Positions 37,959 through 49,439 of a stretch of 64,000 nucleotides of DNA are shown piece after piece (within the stretch, counting starts at the first letter, position 1; each line of letters opens with the position of its first letter). The DNA comes from Symbiodinium natans (taxonomy: Eukaryota; Sar; Dinophyceae; Suessiales; Symbiodiniaceae). The DNA is taken from positions 102,501 through 166,500 of the forward strand of contig CAJNDS010002567.1 in NCBI GenBank assembly GCA_905221605.1, written 5' to 3'. A program made the translations under genes and the position numbers. The notes under the pieces are model-generated. The model made no database searches and had not been told where the DNA came from. It saw nothing but the letters and a program-made list of their open reading frames with translations.

Positions 37959-38578
37959 GAAGCCTTCATTTTATCGAAAGAAGCTCGGAACAACGCCGCG
38001 GCAGGGTCATGCCGCCATTGAACCTTCACTCGGAAAGCGCAGCTTCCTTTCTTACATCGTCGTTCATGCTTCCTGTGAACATGTGTACTGTAAAACAGCA
38101 GTCATTTAGCCATAATCCGGTGCCGATCGTCACCGGCATGGAACCAAGTCACTAGAGATTTGGACCCGCCGCAATATCAACACAACCATAAAGCACGCGA
38201 ACAGCAGTGTCCCTGGCTAAAAGGCTCAGCTCCACATTCCTGCTCAACACAACACTCTCTCTAGTCGCTCTTCTACATTTTCTTGCCCTTCCTGCCTTCT
38301 TTCCTTCCTTCTTTCCTTCCTTCCTGCCTGCCTTCCCAGCGCGCCGTTCTCCATCTCTCAATCCTTCCTGTGTTCCATCTCTCTCACGCACACTCACCCT
38401 GACGCACCCTGACGCTGTCCCTTCTCATATCGTTGAGTTGCTGAGTTGCCATTCGGGCCTTCGTCCAGATGGCCTGGGTGAGCACTTCGGCCATCCGACG
38501 CCTCACATAAGACATGTACATCATGTGGGGAGTCTACAACCAGAAGCTGTATACAGAAACTGATCTCAGCTACACACT

Positions 38579-38848
38579 TTACTTGGATGATGGATAGGCA
38601 CATTGCATGGCCAGCTGTTGAGGCTTCAGGTCTAATGGACCAGCTGTGCTTCGTGAGTCTGAACCTGAGCCACGCACACCGCTAGCTCCTGGGCCAGGGA
38701 AACTTTCAGCGCACTCCTGCGGCCGCCGAAAGGCGCAGTCGTTTTCGGCTGTTTCGAAGAACTGCCCTTCTTGCTCGAAGAGCTTCCATCTTGTTTTGGT
38801 TGGATAAGTCTGGTAGGGTGGTGGTGAGATGCTGCTCTCGTGGGACAT
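38579..38848 (-). CDS. Candidate exon or small ORF, unknown
   Basis: The 89-codon ATG frame includes TRWKLFEQEGQFFETAENDC and has protein-like composition. A second minus-strand frame over the same bases is also open (SSSSKKGSSSKQPKTT), so the true frame is uncertain. Confidence 0.3.
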   Translation of the reverse strand: MSHESSISPPPYQTYPTKTRWKLFEQEGQFFETAENDCAFRRPQECAESFPGPGASGVRGSGSDSRSTAGPLDLKPQQLAMQCAYPSSK

Positions 38849-39205
38849 GGGTTCTTGCTACCGCTCCAGGACTTCGAAGAAGCAATGCGCTTTCTGGCAT
38901 CATCGTCGGGAATGCGGCTGAGCAGGAACCTTGGCAAGCGAGCACATACTGGACCAATATGAAGTCTGCAGCAAGAATGCTTCACAGCGCTACCAATAGA
39001 ATAGTCACCCACAGTATACCAGACCACACGTGACAGAGTGATAGAGGAGAGAGAGAGAGAGAGGGAGACACACAGACAGACCGACAGACAGACAGGCAGA
39101 CCCCATATCCCTGTGCGATGTTCAGCCTGACGTGTGGCCAGGCCACGCATACTCTCGGCTGTCCGCTGTCATCCGCCACCGCTCCAGGTTGATGGCCCAG
39201 CGCCT

Positions 39206-39345
39206 CGAAAGGGGAGCGGGGGGGGCGGGGGGGGAGGAGGGGAGGGGGGGGAACGGGGTGGGAGAGGGGGGAGGGGGGGGTGGGAAAGGGGGGAGGGGAG
39301 GGGCAGAGGGGGGAGGGGGAGGAGGGGCGGACCAGGGTGGACATC
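39206..39345. repeat. GGGGAGG purine tract
   Basis: About 140 bp of G runs with single A, T or C interruptions on the plus strand. The GA/CA tract at 39038-39100 lies next to it. Confidence 0.95.
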
Positions 39346-39479
39346 GGGAAGTTCCCGAACAACAGAAAGCGGATGGACACAGAGATGGATTGTGTTTGCT
39401 TTCTCGCGACAAGGCGCACGACGTAGGGCACCTGCAAAGGTTGTGAGATTCAGCTGACTTTGCTGAACCCTCCGTGGTG

Positions 39480-39900
39480 CTTCTTTGTGTGGAATCGCGG
39501 CGTGCGCCTCATAGAACTGGAAGTCCGTGTCCTGGCAGATTCCCTGCACTGTCGTTGCGCACGTCATCGCACGTCCCTCTGCTCTGTGCCGGTCCTCCGC
39601 TTTAGCCACAGGCGGTGCCACTCGGGAACATGCCGTCTGGTGCCTCATTTCCAGAGGTATGCGTAATGAATGTAGAACATGTCTAAGCCCAACTATGCAG
39701 CAGGGAAGCAGCGGAGCACGTTGAGCTTCCTGCCCAGACTTCCAGTCGTTCTGCTGACATTCCAAGCCGCAATATGCCCTGACCTGCTCAGACAGCAAAC
39801 AAGCTTTCACGCAACCGGGAAGGCATTGGAAGATGTTGGAATCGGATCGATCGCCCACCTTGCAGTAGCCACAGACACTCCTGGCACTTGCATTCATGTT
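39480..39900 (-). CDS. Possible MYND-type zinc-finger exons
   Basis: A minus-strand segment (about 39880-39725) reads VCGYCKVGD, then QCLPGC, then VRAYCGLECQQNDW. The YC-x3-CQ-x2-DW end is typical of MYND fingers, which bind proline-rich partners. The closing His/Cys pair is not in the same open stretch; a splice site at AAGTCTGGGCAG|GAAGC could supply it. A second exon near 39540-39475, after AGTGCAG, reads CQDTDFQFYEAHAAIPHKEA. The link between the two is inference. Confidence 0.45.
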
Positions 39901-41817
39901 CATCATCAAACTCACCATGCAGTCGCTTGGCTTTGGGCAACTGCACCGTACAATGTAAACAACGTAACCCCTGGCCATCACCTACCGCGATGCCATGGCC
40001 TGGAGATGTCGCCACACCAGGCACATCGAGGGAGTTCCTTAACGGGACTTTTGGGGGCTCATGCTGGGGCGCATCAAAGCACGGCCCACTGCAGCCTTAC
40101 TGGCTCAGCGCAGGTCCTTTGCGTCTTCTTCGACGGAAGCCAAAGGAATGTCAACACGCCCCATGGCATGAGATGTACCAGTGACAGATGCTTTAGATCA
40201 ACATGCATTGCCAGCCAACAATCCGGAAGCAGATACCAAGCGCTGTGCTCATGTCATAAACCTAAGTTGCGTTGTGAGCGTGTCCAGCTTTGCTGCTTCT
40301 CTGGCTAGAATCTAGAATCGGAAACCTGCCGATTCCAGGGTCACACAAGAGCACGTCGGCTCCGCATACAATAGTTGACGGCTGACCAACGCAGAACCTG
40401 CAAAGCTTGCAACGCATCAACACTCTTTTCTCGCTTTGCTTTGTCTGCCCAAGTTTTTTTCAGAAGTTTGTAGACGACAAGATGTCGTCAGGGATTGCCA
40501 TGGATTATCTAGCCGCCCACTGCGACTGAAGCCTCCAGACTCGGCACGGTGTCACACATGGAAAGCTTTCGGACTAAGAACATGGCAGGGAATCCGGAGG
40601 CTGTTTTGTATTGCTGCTTGCAAGCGCAAGCTATCAGAGCTACTGTATCATGCAAGGAAGCTTTGAAGCTCGGGGCTCTTTTGGGCCAAACCACCTGGCT
40701 TCATCGTCCATCTGAATTTCTGCTCGCACTTCTCAGGCCACGCCGCTGCGACTTGCATTCTGCCAATTGCACGTCTGTGTTGGTCATGTGGCCAGTGGCC
40801 AATGTGTACAGAATTGTCCAGACCCATCCAGACCCATCCAGACCCATCCAGACCCATCCAGACCCATCCAGACCCCCACCCCCTGCATTTTTCTGCCAGG
40901 GCCTCGCGAAGCAAAGTCTCGGCAGAGATCATGGCATCTCTAAGCTGAAGATGAGCAGCAAGCAGCGCTGTCGGTGCCTGACATGATTCAACATCCCTGG
41001 GGGAAGATGCAAGCATGCCGATGCCTTCAGCAATCCAGCACCAATCTCTGCCTTAGTGACTGAGTGGCGAGAATCAGAAGGACCGGACTCTCTTGGTCAT
41101 TGAAATCCAAAAATGGGATACTAGAAGTTCATAGAAATAAATATCCCATGGATTCTCCTGCACATAAGCTCTGCTGATTTTAAAGGCCGTCACCCTGCTG
41201 AGCTTCAGAGGCTCCACCGCACGCGTCGGCGCCGCCTGTTGCGAAGCAAAGTGGTCGGTGCTTGGACACGCCAGATTTGGCACTCGACATGTGTGCAAGG
41301 CATGAGCTGCGCGCGTCATTGCTGTCGAAGCTTTCGGTCTTGGTGCTCTGACGTGGTCTGCATTTGCAGCAATTGGTTTTCAAATGCCGACAGACTCCCG
41401 TAAGTCCGGGAATCGCGCGAAACGCGGAAAGGTTCTGAAAGGCTCTCGAGGGCTCTGCCACTCTCCGGCATCGCTACCCCAGCATCGGCCCAGGCCAGGT
41501 TTTCGGCATCTGCTTGGCGATGTCATCTGGAGTGCTTCGTACTTCGGGACAGCGGAGCTATGCGGAGCTCATGGCGTCCTTGCAGCTTCGCAACAGCATG
41601 GGTATACGTGGTAGAGGCCTAGTCAACAGGGCAACAGAGAGCTAAGTGAAAGCGGCTCCTTTTCATCAGAGCTCCTTCAGCCTCGCAGCTGCTGCGGCAG
41701 TCAAGCCTGCCAGCAAGACAGCATATATCTCACTTCCCGCAACACTTCGAAAACACACGCGCGTGGTACGTGACACATGAATGGCATGGCTGCAAAGTTG
41801 GCCAAGTATTGCCAACC
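39901..41817. other. No assigned gene
   Basis: Minus-strand open pieces at 40935-40985 (LQLRDAMISAETLLREAL) and 41075-41200 (NPWDIYFYELLVSHFW) may be exons. A decamer repeat is listed separately. Nothing else was recognised. Confidence 0.3.
40821..40870. repeat. Decamer minisatellite GACCCATCCA x5
   Basis: Five exact copies, with one degenerate copy before and one after. Confidence 0.97.
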
Positions 41818-42305
41818 ATGTCCTCTGGAATGTAGCCCTTGCCACTGATGTAGGTCAGCTCTTTCTCCAAGAGTTTGCCTCTGATTAAGAGCGCGTTCTC
41901 TCCCTGACCCAAGACTGTGAGCTGTTGCGAGAGCCTTTGCTTGGATGCCGAGAAGCTGTTCCGGTCCAGAAACTCTGCAGATCTGGAGATGAAGCGCTGC
42001 TTCCTGACTAACCCCCTCTGTCTTCACATACAGTACTCAGTCCATTGCAACTACCGTCCCTAGTCATGGGGATGAGGGCCACGAAGTTAGAGGTTCCTTG
42101 TCTGCTCTCTCACCTCAGCATCCGAGGGAGCTCCACTGGCCACATCCTTGAACTCTGCAAGAGCAAGGCGTGCCCCACAACGCCGCAATCGCCGAAACAT
42201 CCGCTGCTCATGTACAACCATCGGGATTTTTACTGTACAGGAAGACCGCCTCCGACTGCGCAGACTGACAACAGCATGATCAACATCAGACAGCTCGGCA
42301 TATGC
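41818..42305 (-). CDS. Unidentified gene, at least three exons
   Basis: Exon 42239-42305 lies between TCGTGCAG and the donor GTACAGTAA and reads AELSDVDHAVVSLRSRRRSS. Exon 42114-42154 lies between CTTGCAG and GAG|GTGAGAG and reads FKDVASGAPSDAE. A longer exon from about 41997 to 41818 follows TTAGTCAG and is open in two frames; the more protein-like one contains FLDRNSFSASKQRLSQQL and LLEKELTYISGKGYIPEDM and ends at GT. Splice signals are among the best in the window, so a real gene is likely, but no family was recognised. Confidence 0.5.
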
Positions 42306-42435
42306 CTGCACGAAGGAACACATAAGAACACCAGGCTGCACGGGCCAAAGCCTTAGGGCGAATGCAAGGCGTACTTTGAACATCTGATTACTAAACGTAA
42401 GCCCGTTAGGGCAGATAAGAATCATGTGCAGCTTG

Positions 42436-42477
42436 CCTGCTCTCACGCTAGGCAAGCTTAGCCGGGATCCACCCAGG
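42436..42477. other. 3'-flank segment shared with the second CCCH copy
   Basis: A stretch starting CCTGCTCTCACGCTAGGCA, beginning about 120 bp past the stop of the CCCH gene at 42555, recurs at 55169-55209 past the second copy with a few substitutions. Shared flanks show that more than the coding region was duplicated. It may be part of a 3' UTR. Confidence 0.75.
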
Positions 42478-42554
42478 TTGACACAAAATGGAAAAGGATC
42501 ACACACACATACAGAGTTCAAGAACAATGCAGTGGCTTTCGAATTGTTGCATGC

Positions 42555-43328
42555 TCACAACCAGAAGGCTTCTGCCTTGGGGCTGGCAGGCTCGCTGCGG
42601 TCTGAAGGGTATGCCGTGGAAGCTGCGCTCTCGGTCCCCAGATCCGAGCCCACGTCCGCGTCCCTCTTGGCCGAGACCGTTGCATCCAGTCTGAGCAGCA
42701 GGTCATGGGCAAGGCCGTCGTTGCTGGACTGCTTGAGCAGAAGCTTGCGGTGTGAGCTCTCCAAGCCATCCCGAAGCGTCACTCCAAAGGCACTCGGCAG
42801 CTGTGGCTCTGCAACGACAAACATCGGAAGGCCCGGTGGAGGACTGATCGGGCTGGCATCCCCCAAGCTTTCCAGGCCGGGTGGCGGCCGGAAGGTCAGG
42901 GAATCCACAGTCAATGCTGGAGTGGCCATAGTCAGCGTCTGCTTGGGATCCGCTTCAAGTGCCGTCGCCGAAGGAAGCTTGCCCGCGCAGCCAATCGTCG
43001 AGTTTACCGGCCGGTTGCCTGCGCCACGTCGCTTGGCTATCTTCTTGGGATCCGGAGCACCATGTCCAGACTTGCCAGTCTTTGCCAGGCGTCGGAGCTC
43101 GCCCTTTCCGTGTGCGAACGTGCACGCCTCTCCATTCTTGCAAAAGCCCTTGCGTGCAAACTGGAAGCAAAGCTGGGTTGACACCAAGTCCGGTTGATCC
43201 CTCAGATCACCCTCGTCATGGGCAAAGTTGCACCCTGCGCCGAGGTGGCAACGGTTGACCTTCCAGTACTTGCACATCCTGGTGAACTTCAGGGCCTCCC
43301 GTGTGTCCCTCATCTGTGCCTGGGTCAT
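42555..43328 (-). CDS. Two-finger CCCH zinc-finger protein, copy A
   Basis: CCCH proteins usually bind AU-rich or other single-stranded RNA and control mRNA stability or processing. The intact 257-codon ATG frame has no introns. Finger 1 is C19-x7-C27-x5-C33-x3-H37 (CKYWKVNRCHLGAGCNFAH) and finger 2 is C54-x8-C63-x5-C69-x3-H73, separated by DEGDLRDQPDL. The rest is basic then low complexity, with two Pro-Pro-Pro-Gly-Leu motifs (PPPGLESLG, PPPGLPMF) and a Ser/Glu-rich tail ending FWL. Two closely related copies lie at 55303 and 56877. Relative to them, copy A carries a few extra residues (VDS before LTFRPPPGL) and several substitutions such as AG for AE in finger 1. The 5' flank (TAGCTTCTTGTGGTTCACTC) is shared with copy B. 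Confidence 0.85.
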   Translation of the reverse strand: MTQAQMRDTREALKFTRMCKYWKVNRCHLGAGCNFAHDEGDLRDQPDLVSTQLCFQFARKGFCKNGEACTFAHGKGELRRLAKTGKSGHGAPDPKKIAKRRGAGNRPVNSTIGCAGKLPSATALEADPKQTLTMATPALTVDSLTFRPPPGLESLGDASPISPPPGLPMFVVAEPQLPSAFGVTLRDGLESSHRKLLLKQSSNDGLAHDLLLRLDATVSAKRDADVGSDLGTESAASTAYPSDRSEPASPKAEAFWL

Positions 43329-43927
43329 GACGAGTGAACCACAAGAAGCTACAGTGAGGGGCGCCGTCGATCAAAAACTGCGGGAAGCGGCTTTCACGAC
43401 CGAGATAGCAAGACTTCAGGTTGAGACCCGCTGCTTCCCACCTCTAATCACTCTAATCGAATCCCAGGGCCTGATGACGTCGAGTTTTTCCCACTGGAGC
43501 CCTGGGAACATCAAGGATCCCTGCAGACCTTCCCGGGAACCCCCACAGTAGCGCTTAGGATGCAGACCCAGAAGAGCGAATAAGGAGATAATAGGGGTGG
43601 TTCTGCGACCCTCAGCGACCCGTAGAACTTTGCGGGACTTGTAGAGGCTCAACAAATCCAAACAACTGCCTTCGTACCAGCTTGTACAGCCAGCTCACCA
43701 CCGCTGTGGAGCGACTGCGCTTTCCAGCAGTGATACTGAACATTGCTTTGAAGGCTTTTCGTGGAGCTAGCATACTCTAGTGACTCAAGTCGAAACCATT
43801 ACGATGGCGAATTGTTAGGGGAACCCCTAATAACGACCCCTTCTACCCCGCCAAAGCCGAGGTGTACGAAGGTACGGGCACTCCAGCACCCAGTGGAAGG
43901 TCCGAGGGTCAATGCTTCCGAGGAGAC

Positions 43928-46166
43928 CGCAAAGGAGCTCCAGAGTTGTTTCAATATGCCCTGCGAGCGGGCAAGGTCCATCTGGTCCTCGCAGATGCTT
44001 TCAGGCGACGAAAAAGGCCAGAGGAGGGCACAAAAGGAGAAGACAACTCTGAAAAAGCAACGATCCCCAGGGAAGATGTGTGGAGAGGGCCGAAAGGAAA
44101 AGCTCGATATTGCCTCCTCAGCCTGGAGCTGCTTTGGCTCCAATCCATCCGGGGGCCTCCCCACGATCACCATGCTGATGTTCCTCAGAGCTCAGAACTC
44201 AGAATGCATCGTAGAACGGCTCAGAACGGCTCAGAACGGCTCAGGGCGGAAAACTCAAGACTGTCAGAGTTGCTCATATGGTTTCCATATATGGTTTGCC
44301 TCTTCGAGTGTCCTTTGACTGCCCTTGCCGTGCAGCTGAGGGGCATGGTGGCCAGGAGCTCCTTTGTGATCTTCCATGGCACGCCCAGGACCACATCATC
44401 CACCCAACGGGTTGACAGCACCTGATCTCCGATTTCGAGCTGTCCCGTTTAACCGACCACTGGAACAAAAAAACTGTTGCAACTTGTCTGGTGATGCCTG
44501 TCATGTATGCTGCAGTGTATGCTGGTGTATGGCAGCGTAGGCCATGCGTTCAGGCACGGCCATAGCTCGCTCCAACATCGTCAACACAGGTGGCGTCCCT
44601 CTGTGCAAGCGAACCATCTCGTCGGAATACAGGCCAACGAGCCTAAGAGGTGCTTGAGGTGCTCTTGAGGGTGCTGGCCCTGGCCATGTGACATGCCCTT
44701 CTGAAAAAAACACGCCCCTGGCCGCCTGTTTAATGGCCGAGCTTCAGGTAGTCTCCGAGCTTCGCAGCTTGTCGTAGGATACTGACGTGGCCGGGGTGCA
44801 CGAGGTCGAAGATGCCCGGCACCTTCTTGGCGCAATCAAGGCGCAATGTGATTGTCAACCTCTGCTGACATCGAGCTGAGCTGCATATACCACCGTCTTA
44901 GCCGAGGTCAGGAGCTTTGCATCTTGCCTCGGTTGGAATCTGTTGGAACATGTTGGAACATGTTGAAATTGCCAACTGTTTCAGCTTGGGTGGCATCCGA
45001 CCCCATGCTGCTGGAACCAGGTGGCTCTGGATCAGCAGGCGCTGCAAACTGTCCCAGACGCTGCGTTGTGGCGAGAGCAGATTCCATGGCATCCACCTCG
45101 AAACATCTCAACACAGGATGGTGTCCAGGCTGCAACAAGTGTTTAGGAGAATGCACGGGCTTGGTAGCACTGGCCTCCGTTTCGCTTCCCAAGCCCTGTT
45201 GCCGGATGAGGCGCTGAATGATCCTTCGTACAGGCTGACACCCAACAGGATCCCAACTGAGCCAACTACGGAACAGTAGGATCCCAACTGAGCCAACTAC
45301 GGATGCTAGAGGTGCCAAGGGGCTGTGTTGTGGATATTCCTTCCGTGCGCTTCAGCCTCAGCTTATTGCACCAAGATCCAAGCGCGTCCCTGATCCCTGC
45401 TCCTGAACACCAGAATGGAGAGATGCCGCTGAGTTCCGGGCAGTTGGAAGCGGCCTTTTTCAACAGCATCGCTGTACATGCCTCCGCCACCTCTCCACGC
45501 AACTTTCAGAACGGAGACGTCATATGAAGCAAACCCTCGGCCTTCGCATATTGGCATGTCATCGCCATGGCATATCCATTTGACTCGAAGAGCATCTGCT
45601 AGTTGCGCAGACATGGACACGTAAGGCAAATGCGTCACGAACCTGAGACGAAGTGGTCAGGATGCAGGATACAATAACAGACCAAACATGTATCTCTTCA
45701 CTGGTCCCTCTTTCGAGGAGGACCGTGCAGGCGAGAGGCTCGTCCACCCACTTCGTAGCCTCTAGCACTGCAATTCCTGGTAGCTTCGCAGGTCAAGTGC
45801 GATTTCTTTGTTGGCTCTTCCCAAGGCTTGCCACATCTTGCAACCGGGCGTCGTTCGTCGTCAGACATCATGGGCGGACCTTTGTGCCGAGCAATGGCAT
45901 CATCGGAATGGATGCCGGCGACCAAAACCACCTGAAGGCTCTGCTGGCCGAACGCGGTCAAAAGCGAGAGCAGCACTAAAGCCGGCCTTCTTGTACCCTT
46001 GCTGAAAAAAGAGGCGCTTTGCTTGTCTGAGCGCATTGAAGTGGCCAACCTGGAAAAAAAAAACATTTTTGGTTCCAGGGTGTCAACCGCTCCTTCTGGC
46101 AGCTCTCAGGGTTCTCGAGACTCGGGCATGCATCAAGTCGAAGCAGCCGTTGAGGAAGATCCGAAC
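43928..46166 (-). CDS. PCYT2: Ethanolamine-phosphate cytidylyltransferase, two catalytic domains
   Basis: PCYT2/ECT makes CDP-ethanolamine from CTP and phosphoethanolamine in the Kennedy pathway and has two tandem cytidylyltransferase folds. Domain 1: NGCFDLMH (46128-46166) joins VGHFNALRQAKRL (45987-46049) to restore H-x-G-H; then GIHSDDAIARHKGPP (45835-45940), EATKWVDE (45740-45767), THLPYVS...ICHGDDMP (45519-45652), and KRTEGISTT near 45.35 kb. The linker has TTQRLGQFAAPADPEPP and KTVVYA (ending 44882). Domain 2: GIFDLVHPGHVSILRQAAKL (44743-44822), LVGLYSDEMVRLHRG (44558-44642), RWVDDVVLGVPWKITKELL (44345-44421), ISMVIVG (44157-44183) and DLARSQGILKQL (43928-43997). Most donors are GC, with a few GT. 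Exons of 27-28 nt occur. The middle junctions (45.0-45.5 kb), the N-terminal exon and the C-terminus are not fixed. Having both domains separates it from choline-phosphate enzymes. Confidence 0.9.
44211..44246. repeat. Decamer repeat TCAGAACGGC, ~3.5 copies
   Basis: GTAGAACGGC, TCAGAACGGC, TCAGAACGGC, TCAGGG in register, within an intron of the cytidylyltransferase gene. Confidence 0.9.
44931..44970. repeat. Decamer repeat TGTTGGAACA, 4 imperfect copies
   Basis: GGTTGGAATC, TGTTGGAACA, TGTTGGAACA, TGTTGAAATT in a non-motif part of the cytidylyltransferase gene. Confidence 0.85.
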
Positions 46167-47014
46167 CTCACAACTTGCCGAGCATGCACGCATAAATCAA
46201 ATTTGCCGTGCACCTGGGTCTGAAGCCGTCTCTGAATCTGTGATCTGCTCTTCCACTGTAGCCCATGGTGGCCGGTGCCAGAAGAATTTTAGCCTCGAGT
46301 AGGCGCATGGCCCAGGGTGGACCGAACACCAGAGCATTGAATCCCGCTAAGCCGGACGCTCTTCGCTGACCTTCACTGGACGAAAAACTGCCCTGGTCTT
46401 GCTATTTTCTCTTCATTATATCGCAGCATCATTTCGCCACAGGCACACAAGTGCTGGCCTCCACCCAATCACACTCCAAGCCCAGAAGAGTCACAGCTGC
46501 AGCAGCCATTGTACATGGTAGCAGTGCGTCTGGAGTCTGGAATGACATGCAAAGATTCACGACTCCACCCCCTGGAAGTATAGCATGACATCTGCAGTGA
46601 CACAGGACTAGCAGAAGCCGGAGCCAAACGCTCTCAAAGCGAAAGCGGGCATGGTATCAACGCTAATGGCTCCTGGGCTTGCTAGATCCTACCCACACAA
46701 GCCACACAAGCCACACAAGCACACACGCATGGTGCCTCCAGTTTCGCGGGCTCGGCGGCAATCGTGCGAACGGCCGCCGACGGAAGCAACCGTGAGAAAA
46801 CAGCCTCGCAGCCATGACAACACAACAACATAGGCACAAAACGTCTTCTCGATGTTCAAGGAGGCGCCTTTTGTGTGCCTGGCGCTGACAAAGCCGGGGG
46901 CACAGCAACACGCGTCTCCTGTCATGGCTCTCTATTGGCAACTGCAATTTCTCACACGCACAAGTGAAAACGTTATCATTGCATTGCCATCCTCTTCCAG
47001 GTGCCACAGCTCAC

Positions 47015-47112
47015 GCCTTCATACCAACGGTGGTCATGCATGTTCCATGTGTGGAGACTTCGAAAGCCGCCTTCCGTACCATTCTGAGACTGCCAACGGC
47101 CCGACAAAGTTC
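47015..47112 (-). CDS. Candidate exon, unknown
   Basis: Flanked by ACAACGCAG and GGC|GTGAGC. It reads TLSGRWQSQNGTEGGFRSL followed by HTWNMHDHRWYEG, a convincing protein-like sequence rich in aromatic residues. No family assigned. Confidence 0.45.
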
Positions 47113-47344
47113 CTGCGTTGTGCACAGCCAGAGGTGTCCACAACCCACATCTGCGCAACTCCCTGAGTAAGGCCCCCTGATTGCGACCCCAAACAGCATG
47201 TAGCAATGCAGAATTCTCAACACCTGGAGATAACAACGAACGTGTTACGTGACAGCGAAGTCTTGTAGTCAGACACCGAGGCCCATCATTGTTTCACATG
47301 GTTCGCTGCTGTCCCGGCGCAAATTTTCTGAAGCTCATGTCATG

Positions 47345-47580
47345 GGTTTTTTTGGTTTTGGGCCTTTGGGGGTTCAAAGGTGAGAGGGCCGATTAGCTAA
47401 ATTTTGGACTTCATATTTACGATGAAGGTTCTGGGCTCAGGGTGCAGGCAGGTTTGAGGGTTTCAAACTCGGAGCTTAAATTTTTGGAGCTTACAGCCTA
47501 GGGGTGCGGTTTCAAGCTTTAGGGTCTGGAGGTGTTTAGAGAAAATTGGCTCAGGGTTTAGTTTGAGGCTTGATGGTACG
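47345..47580. repeat. Degenerate telomere-like/G-rich block
   Basis: TTTTGGGCCTTTGGGGGTTC, GGTTTGAGGGTTTC and CAGGGTTTAGTTTGAGG words; more decayed than the blocks at 51 and 53 kb. Confidence 0.6.
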
Positions 47581-48481
47581 TATGTGGATTGGAATTTGGG
47601 ACTGAGAGTTGCGGGCCTGCACGTGCACAGCAGCAGGAGGCTACGCAAGCTCGCTGGGAAACGACCGCCAACGGCTTTGCAGCAGGCAGCTGCTCATCCA
47701 CAAGCGAGTCGTCCGTGGCGAAAAATCCGAAGAATCGGAGCATGGCAGCGTGCAGCCCCAAAGCATGCCGAAAGCCTTCATATGCCTTCTTTTTTCGTAC
47801 GTGCCTTTGGCGAATCCCCCACGCCAACAGCATTGCCCTTTGGCGCTTTCGAGCCCAAAGCCTGCTCAACGACAGCAGGTCCAACGACTAAGCCTTCGCA
47901 CGGGCCACGTTGACGTTGCAAACGCGGCTTTGTCGCGCATCCAACTGGAACCCATCCAGCTGGTGTTCCGCCGCGACATGCTGCTTCTTATCTCCTAGAC
48001 CTCATGCCTGGAGCCGCGAGGTCCACATGGCAAACCGGAAGTGAGCAGGTGACGCTTCGGGGCATACCTCGTGGGACGTGCGATGCAGGCACGCATGATG
48101 CCACAGCGAGATCCGCCGGCGGCTATGCAGGAAGGCGTGCAGACCATCCAGACTTCAGTTGTGAACCAACCCTGTAGGTCGCAATCCCCGAGAACTCGCG
48201 ATAAGACCAGAAATCGCGGCCCCGATGCGCCAAGCGCAGTCCTTCCAGTCGCCGTCGGTGCATCATGCAAATCTACACCGCGATCGTTGCAGGCGCAGGC
48301 GCCACGAGAACACCGAGAAGGGCGTCGCTTTTAGCGCATGGCGCCACAGCGAGAACGCCCCGGACGCGAACATATTCTTACGGTGCCACACCGAGAGCGC
48401 CGACATAAAATCCAGTTCGCGGGGGGCCCTGTCAATTTCCTGTATGCTTGACGTCAGAACCCCATAGTACAAGCAAAACTT

Positions 48482-48812
48482 GTGAGAGAGAGAGAGAGAC
48501 ACACACACACACACACAAACACAAAAAGCATACAAATACATAAATATATACATATATATATATATATATACATACTTATCTATTTCTTTATCTATTTATT
48601 TTTGCATATATGCACCATATACAGACATATACATATATACATATACATGGTACCCCACCATTCATGGATCCACCGTTTTTGTGTTTTTTCTGCTCTCGTG
48701 CGGAGCTCAGTGACACGATCCGCGACAGGGGTACAGGGTTTAGGAGCTATCCTATATGTGTATATATGTGCATATATATATATATACGTATACGGTAACC
48801 CCCCCCCCCCCA
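48482..48812. repeat. GA, CA, TA microsatellites and a poly-C run
   Basis: GA (48482-48500), CA (48500-48520), TATA-rich (48540-48640 and 48755-48790) and C13 at about 48799-48812, with short unique pieces between. Confidence 0.95.
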
Positions 48813-48889
48813 AGACCTACCTCAAGATCAACCTCTCCATAAAAGCAGAAGAGAAGCCTGAGGTGCGACACTGAAGTGAGGCCAAAATG

Positions 48890-49135
48890 GAAACACAAAG
48901 AAAAGGTAAAAGAACTGCCCACGTCATACATGTATACAGGGCAATATGTATTGGATCTCAAATGCAGATAAACGACAAGAAAGGATGTACAGATAATCGA
49001 GAAGAAAGGATGTTAATCCTCAAACCATAGGACGAAGAAGTATTCGAGGGCATAGAGTGACATGTAAAAAACATCATATGTAAGCCCGGGGTGCGAGAAC
49101 ACTGTGAGCAAATATCATTTCTTGATATTCAGGGT
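48890..49135. repeat. GGAAGTATTCG element, copy 1
   Basis: Carries in order a GTCATACATGTATACAGGGC word, CAAACCATAGGACGAAGAAG, TATTCGAGGGCATAGAGTGA and ACACTGTGAGCAAATATCAT. All have counterparts in the copies at 52.2 and 53.9 kb. Confidence 0.8.
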
Positions 49136-49149
49136 TGGAAGAAGTGCCT

Positions 49150-49350
49150 TTGCTTGTAGGGAACTTGGAAGTATTCGCGTGCATGGAGCGATGCAAGAAA
49201 ATCAAGAACGGTTCCACTTTGTACTAATTCTTCGCATCCCATGGGAGGAAAACGTGAAGAGAATTACAATCAAAAAGCAAGCTGGGTTCCCAAGAAATGC
49301 CAATGTTTGTAAGGCTTTCCTCCTATGGAATGCAAAGAAGAGGTAGAATC
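49150..49350. repeat. GGAAGTATTCG element, copy 2 (diverged)
   Basis: Has CTTGGAAGTATTCGCGTGCA and GGAGCGATGCAAGAAAA, followed by GCCAATGTTTGTAAGG and TTCCTCCTATGGAATGCAAA, which match the GCCTATGTTTGTAG and GCCTCCTGTGGAAATGCAA words of copy 4 but in a different order. Confidence 0.6.
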
Positions 49351-49439
49351 TAAGAAACATTCGCCATACCCCAAACCCATACCCCTCATGTAACCTATAT
49401 GAAAGGATACTATATGGGCCCCAAAAGCACAGAACAAAA

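Larger units (their letters stand above)
46167..48481. other. Unassigned, with candidate exons
   Basis: A minus-strand piece at 46230-46300 ending DSETASDP before GTGCAC could be an N-terminal exon of the cytidylyltransferase gene. Other minus-strand pieces are at 47015-47112 (listed) and 47700-47990 (EHQLDGFQLDARQSRV, then stop). A 9-bp repeat CCACACAAG lies at about 46690-46720. A telomere-like block covers 47345-47580. Confidence 0.3.
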